Shown here: positions 6,685-12,968 of the stretch, in pieces
How the letters are laid out: every line of letters begins with the position of its first letter
Position numbering within the stretch: position 1 is the stretch's first letter
Assembly: GCA_038239195.1 (NCBI GenBank)
Contig: JBBSEZ010000287.1
Coordinates: forward strand, 1 to 12,968
Origin: JBBSEZ01 sp038239195
GTDB taxonomy: Bacteria; Planctomycetota; Planctomycetia; Gemmatales; Gemmataceae
Length of the DNA stretch: 12,968 bases
Direction: 5' to 3'
Notes under the pieces: generated by a model
Database searches by the model: none
What the model was told of the DNA's origin: nothing
The model's input: only the letters and a program-made list of their open reading frames with translations
Program-made: the position numbers and the translations under genes

Positions 6685-8481
6685 TCACTTCTTCGCCGGC
6701 GCCTCGACGTACGCATAGTCCACGAACCCAATCATCATCTCGTGCCACGTCTGATCGCCCCAGCGCACCGACGTCTTGGGGTCGGGGTTGTTGGGGTTGT
6801 CGGCCGAGTTGTCGAAGTGGGCCGTGCAGCGAATGGTTGTCCCCGCCTTCAGGCGCAGCGGCGTCGCCAGGCGATAATTGCTCTGCCAGTTGAAGTCGTA
6901 GTGCGGCACCGACAGCAGCACCTCCTTGCGCCCGCCGGGATGTTCGACCTCGTACTTGAAGTCCTTGCCGCGCAGGTGCATGTGCGGCATCAGGCTCAGC
7001 AGGTCCACGTCCTTGTCGAACGTCGTGGCCGACTTCACCTCGTAATTGGCGTCGCCGGCCGGGATCAAGAAGCGCCCCTGCGCGATGGCGCGCGTGCGCA
7101 CCTCGGCCTTCGGCGGTTGCTTGGCGAAGATCAGGGCGACCGAGGAGCGGTCCTTGTGCTCGACGCCGTTGGGCGTGTAGTGCATCTGGAAGACCAGGGC
7201 CGCCCCCTTGGGCAACTTCTTGGCCTGCCCGGGCCTCAGCACGAGCGGCATGTCGCCCGGCGCGTAGGCCACCAGCAGCCCGTCGCCGATGCCGTCGCGC
7301 CCGCGCCCCTTCAAGCCCTTTTTGCCGTCGAAAATATAGACGATGATGTGATGCACCACGGCGACGGCGCCCGGCTTGGCTTCCGCCGCCTGGATCCAGC
7401 GGTCCTCGGCGAACCTGGTGCGCACCACCAGGTACTTGTACGGCATCCCGCGCGCTCCCGCCTTGGCCGGCACCTCTTGCTCGTCGGGCAGCTCGAAGAC
7501 GGCGTCGGGCTTGCCGATCCGCCAGCCCTTCGCGTGTTCCTTCGGCGCCGGCTCGTCCTCGAGCTCGCCCCGCGGACAGCCTTCCTTGATCCACGTGAGC
7601 AGCGCCTCGCGGTCTTCCTTCGACAGCGAGCGGTCGTTGCGGAACTTGCCGTGCTTCCGGTCGGCGTGCCAGGGCGGCATGCGCCGCTCGCTCACCACTT
7701 CCTGGATCATTTCCGACCACGAGCGGGCGTCGTCGTAGGTGAGCAGCGACATCGGGCCAACCTGACCGGGACGATGGCACTCCTGGCAGTTGTTCTGGAG
7801 GATGCGGCTCACGTGTTTGGCGTAGGTGTAGGTGCCTTTCTCCTTCGCGGGCCGGGCGCGGGCGATGAGGCACCCCGCCACAGGCGTCGCCGGCACCGAC
7901 ACCGTCTTCCCAGCCAGCACCTCGTCGAGGGCACACGCCAGGTCGCGCCGCGTCGGCACCTTGCGCATGAAGCCGATGCCGAACTGGTCGTCGATGCGGC
8001 CCTGGTAGATCACCTTCCCGGCCGGATCGAGGACGAACGCCTCGGGCGTGCGCCGGGCGCCGAACTTGTCGGCGACGACGTTGCCGGCGTCCTTCAGCAC
8101 GGGGAAGGGCAGCTTGTGTTCCTTCGCGTGGGCGGCGATGCGCACGGCGGTGTCGTGGCAGTTGGCGTTGATGGCCACGAAGGCGACGTCCTTGCCGGCA
8201 TAGTCCTTGTGCAGTTCGGCCAGGCGCGGCGAGTAGGCGTTGTTGACCGGGCACTCCGTGCCGAGGAAGAGAACGACGACGGCCTTCTTGCCGGAGCTGA
8301 GGGCCTTCAGCGCCACGGCCTTGCCGCTGACGTCGGGGAGACTGAACGGGCCAACCGTCCGGCCGACCTTCCCCTCCGCGGGCGGGGCCTTGGTATCGGC
8401 GCGGAACGACCCCGAGCCGAGCAGCCCGAGCAGGGCCAGGAACAACAGCAGGCTCGCGGTGGAAAGAGCGGCACGGCGCAT
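6685..8481 (-). CDS. Redoxin / cytochrome c / copper type II monooxygenase-like fusion protein
   Basis: A 598-residue exported protein; ATG 8481 is preceded by AGGAGGT. Residues 1 to about 28 are a signal peptide. Residues 38-195 are a thioredoxin/AhpC-TSA-like redoxin with a single candidate active Cys (GTECPVNN, C77). Residues 220-310 hold one c-type haem site, CQECH (232-236), with MPPWH (268-272) offering a likely axial Met. Residues 330-598 resemble the copper type II ascorbate-dependent monooxygenases (PHM/DBM group): H377-H378 in VVHHII and H434 in QMHYTP would form one copper site, H500 and H502 (PHMHLRG) plus M582 or M583 the other. All six ligand positions appear present. Similar three-part proteins are common in planctomycetes and related phyla, but their substrate is unknown. 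Activity in the periplasm is inferred. The gene ends 37 nt before a palindrome. Confidence 0.88.
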   Translation of the reverse strand: MRRAALSTASLLLFLALLGLLGSGSFRADTKAPPAEGKVGRTVGPFSLPDVSGKAVALKALSSGKKAVVVLFLGTECPVNNAYSPRLAELHKDYAGKDVAFVAINANCHDTAVRIAAHAKEHKLPFPVLKDAGNVVADKFGARRTPEAFVLDPAGKVIYQGRIDDQFGIGFMRKVPTRRDLACALDEVLAGKTVSVPATPVAGCLIARARPAKEKGTYTYAKHVSRILQNNCQECHRPGQVGPMSLLTYDDARSWSEMIQEVVSERRMPPWHADRKHGKFRNDRSLSKEDREALLTWIKEGCPRGELEDEPAPKEHAKGWRIGKPDAVFELPDEQEVPAKAGARGMPYKYLVVRTRFAEDRWIQAAEAKPGAVAVVHHIIVYIFDGKKGLKGRGRDGIGDGLLVAYAPGDMPLVLRPGQAKKLPKGAALVFQMHYTPNGVEHKDRSSVALIFAKQPPKAEVRTRAIAQGRFLIPAGDANYEVKSATTFDKDVDLLSLMPHMHLRGKDFKYEVEHPGGRKEVLLSVPHYDFNWQSNYRLATPLRLKAGTTIRCTAHFDNSADNPNNPDPKTSVRWGDQTWHEMMIGFVDYAYVEAPAKK

Positions 8482-8484
8482 GCG

Positions 8485-8491
8485 ACCTCCT
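8485..8491 (-). promoter_or_regulatory. Shine-Dalgarno of the redoxin fusion gene
   Basis: The minus strand reads AGGAGGT, 3 nt before ATG 8481. This near-perfect site fixes the start and rejects longer readings of the frame. No convincing promoter was seen in the 100 bases between this gene and the small membrane gene upstream. Confidence 0.7.
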
Positions 8492-8581
8492 CACTAGGTG
8501 AACCAAGGCCCGCAGGAGGGGCCGGCGCACATACCTCGCCCGAGGGCCGCAGGTTTCAGATGAGGAAGGACGCGCATCGCT

Positions 8582-8806
8582 CTAGCTCGAAGGCCGCCCC
8601 CTCCGGTGTACGCTCAGCACGGCGCCCGCGTCGAGGGCGAGGATGGCGCCGAGGCCCGTGAGCCCCGGCAGGCCCACCACGATCGCGAACAGCAACGCGA
8701 CGGCCCCGAAGTCCCCCTCGAGGGCGAGGGCCACCCCTCCGGCGACGGCAAGGCCGGTCAGCGCCCCCGCCAGCCCGCCCCAACCCGCCCATTGCCTCTC
8801 TGTCAT
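8582..8806 (-). CDS. Small membrane protein with two transmembrane helices
   Basis: A 74-residue protein of no recognised family. ATG 8806 follows the purine-rich GGGAGGGG closely, and a -10-like TATGAT lies about 50 nt upstream, which supports a real gene. Two Gly/Ala/Leu-rich hydrophobic segments, about residues 8-29 and 33-58, are joined by a short acidic turn (EGDF). The C-terminus is basic (HRRGR), which by the positive-inside rule places both ends in the cytoplasm. No catalytic or metal-binding residues are evident. It is 100 nt upstream of the redoxin fusion gene on the same strand; co-transcription is possible but not shown. Confidence 0.65.
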   Translation of the reverse strand: MTERQWAGWGGLAGALTGLAVAGGVALALEGDFGAVALLFAIVVGLPGLTGLGAILALDAGAVLSVHRRGRPSS

Positions 8807-8853
8807 GGTCCCCTCCCGTCGGGACGACCCGACCTTCCCGGGCGATTGAGCTT

Positions 8854-8883
8854 ATCATACCCCGCGAGCGAGCCGCTCAGCAA
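8854..8883 (-). promoter_or_regulatory. Candidate promoter of the small membrane gene
   Basis: Read on the minus strand, TTGCTG (8883-8878), 18 nt, then TATGAT (8859-8854). The -10 matches 5 of 6 positions, the -35 only 3 of 6. The predicted leader to ATG 8806 is about 40 nt. The remaining 8884-8980 shows no gene or structure. Confidence 0.45.
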
Positions 8884-8980
8884 GGGCCGCGCGCTGGCGT
8901 GGGCCCTGGCGTCCTCAACCGGGTCGGGGATGGGGTCGCCAAGCCATACGCCCTTAGGCGGCCGGCAGGAGAAAGCCTCC

Positions 8981-9012
8981 CTGTAGGACGGCTCAGGAGA
9001 GCCGTCCTACAG
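8981..9012. repeat. Perfect 14-bp palindrome downstream of the IMPase/ADP-ribosylglycohydrolase gene
   Basis: CTGTAGGACGGCTC and GAGCCGTCCTACAG are perfect inverted arms with a 4-nt loop (AGGA). It starts 24 nt beyond the stop of the fusion gene (9036-9038). There is no T-run on either side, so it is either a non-canonical terminator, a transcript-stabilising hairpin, or a dispersed REP-like unit. Confidence 0.7.
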
Positions 9013-9035
9013 CAAACCAAGTCCTGCCGCTCGCC

Positions 9036-10919
9036 TTACGAACCGCTCTGCCCCGCCAGCAGCAGGCGCTCGGCCAGCTCCAGCACGTCCACGGGCCAGT
9101 ATTCGCGGGCCCGTGGGTGGTGCGTCGGCGTGCCGGGCAGGGCGCGACAGCAGCGCACGGCGCGAGCCCAGTTCGCCGGCACCGCCGCGCGTCCGTGGAC
9201 GGCGCCGAGCAGGGCACCGGCGATGGCGCCGTTGGTGTCGGTGTCGCCGCCTGCCATCACCGTCGCCACCACGCCCTCCTCGAACGTCGGGGCACGCAGC
9301 AGTTGATAGAAGGCGTTTTGCAGGGCGATCAGCACCCAGCCCTGTTGATGGTGATAGTTCGCCGGCGGGGCCGTCGCCGCGTCGAGCAGCGCCTGCACCA
9401 CCGGCGCCGGGGCGAACGAGCCGCGGGCGCAGGCGAGGGCCGCCTCGTGGCATTCGCGCGCCCCCGCCCTTCTGCCGATTGCAGTCGCAAGGGCCGTCAC
9501 GAACGCGGCGCAGCAACTCTGGCAGACGGGGTGCGGGTGAGTGAGCCGGCTTTCCGCCCTGGCCCACTCGGCGGCCTGCGCCGGCTGGCCGGCGGCGAAG
9601 ATGCCCAGGGGGCTGATGCGCATCAGCGAGCCGTTGGCCTGGCTCTCTCGGCTGGCGTGCTGCTCGACCTGGAGCAGCCGGCGCGGGCGCTCCTCGACCT
9701 CGCCCGCCGCGCGCAGGGCCTGCGCCACGGTCCCGCCGCAGTCGTAGGTTTCCGGGTCGCGATACCAGTCCACGTACGCCTCCAGCACGGCGCCGGGCAC
9801 GTACGCGCCGGCCTGGACCAGGGTGCGCGCGAGCATCAGCGCCATCTCCGAATCGTCGGTCGGCTGGCCGGCGAGGTTGTGCCACGTCCCGCCGTCCGCC
9901 AGTTCGCGGCAGCCGTCGGGGTAGCGAGCCCGGATCGCGGCGGCGGTCGAGAACTCCACCAGCCCGCCCAGCGCGTCGCCGGCGAACTGGCCGAGCAGGC
10001 AACCCTGCGCCCGCGCCAGCAGCCCCGCGTCGGCGATCGCCTTGCCTGGCGCCAGCCGTGCCGGCGCGTACCGCGCGGGCCGCACCAGCGGGAACGCGGG
10101 CGGCGGCTCGTGGGAAGGCACCGGGGTCGCCCAGGGGCGTTGCCGCAGCGCCGCGACCGCGTTCGGCGCGCCGCCGAAGCAGGCCGTCGTGGCGCTCCAG
10201 CCGTCCAGCGTGTAGGTGACGGGCTGCCCGTCGGCGTGGACGAACACCCCCCCCGCCGCGCGCAGCAGCGCATGCCCCGCGGCATAGTCCCACCCCACCG
10301 GGCTGGCAAACGACAGCGTCGCCACGCCTTCGCCGACGGCCACCAGCGCCAGCCGGTAGGCGATGCTCGGCATGGCGACGTAGCGCGCCGGCGCCATGCG
10401 CGTCGTCGTCAGTTCGGGGGCCTGCTCCGCGCTGGGCGGCAGGTAGACGACCGCGTGGGGGGCCCACGGCAAGCTCGGATCGTCGAGGTCGGCATCGACG
10501 AGGGGCGTCGCGATCGGCTTGCCGTTGCGCACGATCGGGCCACAGCCCTCGGCCCAGGCGATCAGGTCGCCTTCGTCGTCGGGATGCGCGAAGGCATAGA
10601 CGACTCCCAGCACGGGGACGCCGTCGCGCAGCGCCGCGATGGCCACGGCGGGCCCGCGCTCGCCGCGCTCGAACGCATCGGTGCCGTCGAGCGGATCGAC
10701 GAGCCAGAGATGGGCCCCGTCCCCATTGTCCTGCTCGCCGAGCTCCTCGCCGCGCGAGCTCCAGCCGGCGACGGCCAGCAGGCGCTCGCGCAGCACCTCC
10801 TCCACTTCGCGGTCGATGGCCCGCGGGCCTTCGGGGCGGTGAAACTCGGCCCGGAACAGGGCCCCCGCCTCGCGGGCGGCGGCGATGGCCCCTTCCAGGA
10901 TGGCACGATAGTCGATCAT
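9036..10919 (-). CDS. Inositol-monophosphatase-like / ADP-ribosylglycohydrolase fusion
   Basis: A 627-residue two-domain protein; ATG 10919 follows GGAG at 7-nt spacing. Residues 1 to about 265 are an IMPase-family phosphatase: GEE (57-59), DPLDGT (75-80) and PVGWDYAAG (207-215) supply the expected metal ligands E58/E59, D75, D78 and D211. Residues about 296-625 are an ADP-ribosylglycohydrolase (ARH/DraG) domain: GCLLGQFAGDALG (306-318), PTDDSEMAL (353-361), SQANGSLMRISPLGIF (426-441) and AGGDTDTNGAIAG (556-568). T354, D355, D356, D559, D561 and T562 match the binuclear Mg site. Both domains therefore look catalytically competent. Together they could remove ADP-ribose from a target and dephosphorylate a product or related nucleotide; the substrate is unknown. 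The longer in-frame start at 11078 would translate the inverted-repeat element and was rejected. The Hsp100 gene lies upstream on the same strand. Confidence 0.9.
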   Translation of the reverse strand: MIDYRAILEGAIAAAREAGALFRAEFHRPEGPRAIDREVEEVLRERLLAVAGWSSRGEELGEQDNGDGAHLWLVDPLDGTDAFERGERGPAVAIAALRDGVPVLGVVYAFAHPDDEGDLIAWAEGCGPIVRNGKPIATPLVDADLDDPSLPWAPHAVVYLPPSAEQAPELTTTRMAPARYVAMPSIAYRLALVAVGEGVATLSFASPVGWDYAAGHALLRAAGGVFVHADGQPVTYTLDGWSATTACFGGAPNAVAALRQRPWATPVPSHEPPPAFPLVRPARYAPARLAPGKAIADAGLLARAQGCLLGQFAGDALGGLVEFSTAAAIRARYPDGCRELADGGTWHNLAGQPTDDSEMALMLARTLVQAGAYVPGAVLEAYVDWYRDPETYDCGGTVAQALRAAGEVEERPRRLLQVEQHASRESQANGSLMRISPLGIFAAGQPAQAAEWARAESRLTHPHPVCQSCCAAFVTALATAIGRRAGARECHEAALACARGSFAPAPVVQALLDAATAPPANYHHQQGWVLIALQNAFYQLLRAPTFEEGVVATVMAGGDTDTNGAIAGALLGAVHGRAAVPANWARAVRCCRALPGTPTHHPRAREYWPVDVLELAERLLLAGQSGS

Positions 10920-10934
10920 GCGAGGGCTCCGGTT

Positions 10935-11069
10935 TTCCCTCACCCCCCAACCCCCTCTCCCAGAACGGGAGAGGGGGAGAGGAAATGTGGACGGTCTTGA
11001 GAAAAGATTGCGCTTCCCTTCTGGCTCCCCCTCTCCCTCCTTGGGAGAGGGGGTTGGGGGGTGAGGGAA
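10935..11069. repeat. 135-bp nested inverted-repeat (MITE-like) element
   Basis: Outer arms 10935-10962 and 11042-11069 are perfect 28-bp inverted repeats. Inner arms 10967-10979 and 11025-11037 are perfect 13-bp inverted repeats. A 4x4 bubble separates the two levels, and a 45-nt unique loop (10980-11024) lies inside. Each half can also fold locally, CCCCCTCTCCC with GGGAGAGGGGG. No open reading frame or recognisable transposase is inside. It fills almost the whole gap between the Hsp100 stop (11075) and the fusion gene start (10919). Confidence 0.8.
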
Positions 11070-11074
11070 CCGCC

Positions 11075-12760
11075 TCACGCGATCGTCACCCGCCCGTCCT
11101 CCCCGAGGTCGATCCTCACGTTCTGGTCACGCACCTCCGGGTGGTCCAGAAGATACCGCGCCAGCGGCGTCGCCACCAGCGCCTCCAGCGTGCGCTGTAG
11201 CGGCCGGGCCCCATACCGAGCGTCGAAGCCTTCGCGGGCCAGGTACGCGACCACGCCCTCCGACCACTCCAACTTCACGCCCAGGCGCGTCAGCCCTTCG
11301 CGCCCGGCCAGCTCGCCCAGCTCCTTCCCCGCGATCTGCCGGACCACTTCGCTCGACAGCGGCTGAAACGTCACCACGCCATCGATGCGGTTGAAGAACT
11401 CCGGCCGGAAGAACCGCAGGGCCTCGCTCTCGTAGGCGACCCCGACCGGCGGGCCGAAGCCGAACGTCTCCTGCTTCTCCGCGCCCAGGTTCGAGGTCAT
11501 CACGAGCACGGCGCTGCGGAACGTCGTTGCCCGGCCATAGCGGTCCGTCAGGCGCCCCTCGTCGAACGCGCCCAGCAGGACGTCGAAGACCTCCGGGTCG
11601 GCCTTCTCGATCTCGTCGAGCAGCACCAGCGCGAAGGGCTGCTGGCGCAGTTTCTCGATCAGCACGCTCGGCTGGCCATCGGGGCGCGTCAGCAAGCGCT
11701 CGCCCGCATAGAAGCCAGTGTACTCGCTCATGTCCAGCCGCACCATCCGCTCGCCCTGTTCGCCGTGCCCGAAAAAGTAGCGGGCCAGCGCCCGGGCCAT
11801 CTCCGTCTTGCCGACGCCCGTCGGGCCACAGAAGAGCAGAACGCCCACGGGCCGGCCCGGGTCGTTCAGCCCCGCCTTGAAGGTCGTCACCAGGTCGGCC
11901 GCCGCCTGGCAGGCGTCCTCCTGGCCGATGACCTGGCGGCGAAAGGTCGCGAGCGCCTCGTCGCGCTTCAGGGGCAGGTCGTCGCGCAGGAACAACTCGG
12001 GCAGGCCCGTCTGGCGAATGAAGTGCTTCAGCACCAACTCGGTATCGACCTGCGGGAGCCTGTCCTGCCGGGCCGTCTCGAAGACCTGTGCGAGGAAGCG
12101 CACCACCGGGCCGGGGAAGCCGGCGTAGGGCATGAAGCGGCGGAACAGGCGATCGACCTGATCGACCACCCCGCGGCCGACCTCGACGTGATGGTTCTGC
12201 TTCAAGGCGGAGGTGAGATGATCGAGAACGCCGATCGCCTCGGTGCGACCGAACGGCGCCAGCGACAGCACCTGAAACACGTCGGCGAAGCCCGGCAGCA
12301 GGCGCCGGCAGGCGTCGAGCTCGGCGGGGGTGGCCTCGGCGACCATGCGCAGTTCGCCGCGCTGCAAGTAGGGCAAGAAGAAAGCGGCGAGGCTGTTGCC
12401 GGGCGATTCGCCTCCTTCGCGCACGAGGTCGAGGAGGTTGTCGATGCACAGCACGCCGCTGATCTGTCCCAGCTCGCCGACGATCTGCTCGCAGCGCTGC
12501 TCCCACTGGCCGAGATACTTCATGCCCGCGATGAGCCGGCCGGCGCTCGTCTGCCAGTAGCGGCGCGGCGGGCGCGTCTGCGGCCCCTCTTGCTCCTCGC
12601 CCTCGCGCTCGCGCTCGAGCTGGCGCACCGCCTCGACCAGCACGGTCGTCTTGCCGCAGCCGGGCTCTCCCAGCAGCAGGACGTTGGCCTTCTCCCGGCC
12701 AACGCGGCGAACGAGATCGCGAACGTAGCCGTCGCGCAGCCAGGGCCGGTTGTACTGCCG
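11075..12760 (-). CDS. Hsp100/Clp-type AAA+ ATPase, 5' end missing
   Basis: Reliable sequence covers 561 residues, numbered here from the codon at 12760; the frame stays open rightward into noise, so the true start is unknown. ATPase domain 1 has Walker A GEPGCGKTT (31-39) and a pore-loop-like GMKYLGQ (79-85). Its Walker B is CIDNL, with Asn108 where Clp proteins have the catalytic Glu, and the Arg-finger region (154-165) lacks arginine. Domain 2 is complete: Walker A GPTGVGKT (312-319), Walker B LLDEIEKA (380-387), sensor 1 TSNLG (422-426), Arg finger RPEFFNRID (452-460) and sensor 2 GARPLQR (517-523). There is no long coiled-coil M domain between them. FGF (433-435) sits where ClpA/ClpC carry the ClpP-docking loop. 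Protein unfolding or disaggregation is inferred. The GTG at 12643 is internal, since Walker A lies before it. Confidence 0.85.
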   Translation of the reverse strand, partial: RQYNRPWLRDGYVRDLVRRVGREKANVLLLGEPGCGKTTVLVEAVRQLEREREGEEQEGPQTRPPRRYWQTSAGRLIAGMKYLGQWEQRCEQIVGELGQISGVLCIDNLLDLVREGGESPGNSLAAFFLPYLQRGELRMVAEATPAELDACRRLLPGFADVFQVLSLAPFGRTEAIGVLDHLTSALKQNHHVEVGRGVVDQVDRLFRRFMPYAGFPGPVVRFLAQVFETARQDRLPQVDTELVLKHFIRQTGLPELFLRDDLPLKRDEALATFRRQVIGQEDACQAAADLVTTFKAGLNDPGRPVGVLLFCGPTGVGKTEMARALARYFFGHGEQGERMVRLDMSEYTGFYAGERLLTRPDGQPSVLIEKLRQQPFALVLLDEIEKADPEVFDVLLGAFDEGRLTDRYGRATTFRSAVLVMTSNLGAEKQETFGFGPPVGVAYESEALRFFRPEFFNRIDGVVTFQPLSSEVVRQIAGKELGELAGREGLTRLGVKLEWSEGVVAYLAREGFDARYGARPLQRTLEALVATPLARYLLDHPEVRDQNVRIDLGEDGRVTIA

Positions 12761-12968
12761 GGGGGGCCCCCGCCCCCCCCCCCGGGCGGGCCCCCCCCCC
12801 CCCGCCGGCGGGGCCCGCCCCCGCTGGTGGACGCCCGCCCCGGGGGGGCCCGGGGGCGGGCGGCGCGCCCCACCAGCCCCACCCCGGGGCCCCCCGGCGC
12901 GGGCGGCAACCCGCCGCCCCCCGCGCGGCCGGGGGGGGCCGGGGGGCCCCCCCGGGGGGGGGGGCGGC
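12761..12968. other. G/C homopolymer-rich contig end, probable sequencing or assembly artefact
   Basis: About 208 bases made almost wholly of G and C in long single-base runs (up to 14 in a row), with fewer than ten A or T bases. The coding signal of the Hsp100 gene stops abruptly at its left edge. No believable protein or RNA can be read. Open frames through it exist only because G/C runs contain no stop codons. Confidence 0.75.

Noticed and set aside
5476..8661. A plus-strand open frame of over 1000 codons running opposite to the Rpn-like and redoxin genes
   Set aside because: High GC content suppresses stop codons in antisense frames. The translation is Arg/His/Gly-rich without domains, while the opposite strand encodes two clear protein families with ribosome binding sites.
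9117..11000. A plus-strand open frame opposite the IMPase/ADP-ribosylglycohydrolase gene
   Set aside because: Antisense shadow; Arg/Gly/His-rich with no motif, and it runs into the inverted-repeat element.
10935..11069. An insertion sequence
   Set aside because: Only 135 bp with no transposase; at most a non-autonomous MITE-like unit.
10920..11078. An N-terminal extension of the IMPase/ADP-ribosylglycohydrolase protein to a start at 11078
   Set aside because: The extension is a translation of the inverted-repeat element (Pro/Ser/Gly-rich), while ATG 10919 has a good ribosome binding site and begins at the normal IMPase N-terminus.
12641..12643. GTG at 12643 as the true start of the Hsp100 gene
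   Set aside because: The frame continues upstream through GEPGCGKTT and about 30 more sensible residues, so the GTG is an internal Val codon.
12520..12909. A minus-strand open frame reaching into the terminal G/C block
   Set aside because: It is in a different frame from the Hsp100 gene, which has Walker A in this interval, and much of it is Gly/Pro/Arg repeats read from the artefact block.

Overview
The window is high-GC bacterial DNA with an unmistakable planctomycete flavour, probably a Gemmata-like lineage. The indicators are a Tat-exported DUF1501 protein coupled to a multi-EF-hand secreted protein, a redoxin/cytochrome c/copper-monooxygenase fusion, an Rpn-type PD-(D/E)XK protein of the kind abundant in Gemmataceae, and dispersed GC-rich palindromes. 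The lineage is inferred from gene content; no rRNA or other marker is present. No tRNA, rRNA, CRISPR array or insertion sequence was found.

Plus-strand half (1-5632). DUF1501 (65-1390) overlaps a GTG-started secreted protein with eleven EF-hand loops (1387-3213), closed by a good intrinsic terminator (3251-3286). After a palindromic repeat comes a secreted protein with two copies of a beta-rich unit (3460-4263). Then follows a two-gene cassette: a TPR protein fused to a YggX-like Fe(2+)-trafficking domain with two extra cysteine pairs (4350-4979), and a PSP1/RicT-like protein whose usual C-terminal cysteine region is replaced by a Gly/Cys tail (4997-5632). Together these suggest iron or Fe-S handling.

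Minus-strand half (5665-12968), read right to left. A partial Hsp100 (Clp-type) ATPase (11075-12760) has an apparently degenerate first ATPase domain and an intact second one. A 135-bp nested inverted-repeat element (10935-11069) separates it from an inositol-monophosphatase/ADP-ribosylglycohydrolase fusion (9036-10919), which is followed by a perfect palindrome (8981-9012). Next are a two-helix membrane protein (8582-8806), the redoxin/cytochrome/monooxygenase protein (6685-8481), and the Rpn-like protein (5665-6570), whose candidate promoter sits inside a 14-bp-arm palindrome. The two halves converge at 5633-5664.

The last ~208 bases (12761-12968) are almost pure G/C homopolymer runs and look like sequencing or assembly noise at a contig end; they hide the start of the Hsp100 gene. 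The best candidates for something undescribed are the phosphatase/ADP-ribosylglycohydrolase fusion next to the unusual Hsp100, and the YggX-TPR plus Cys-tailed PSP1 cassette. Functions are inferred from motifs read by eye; no database search was run.
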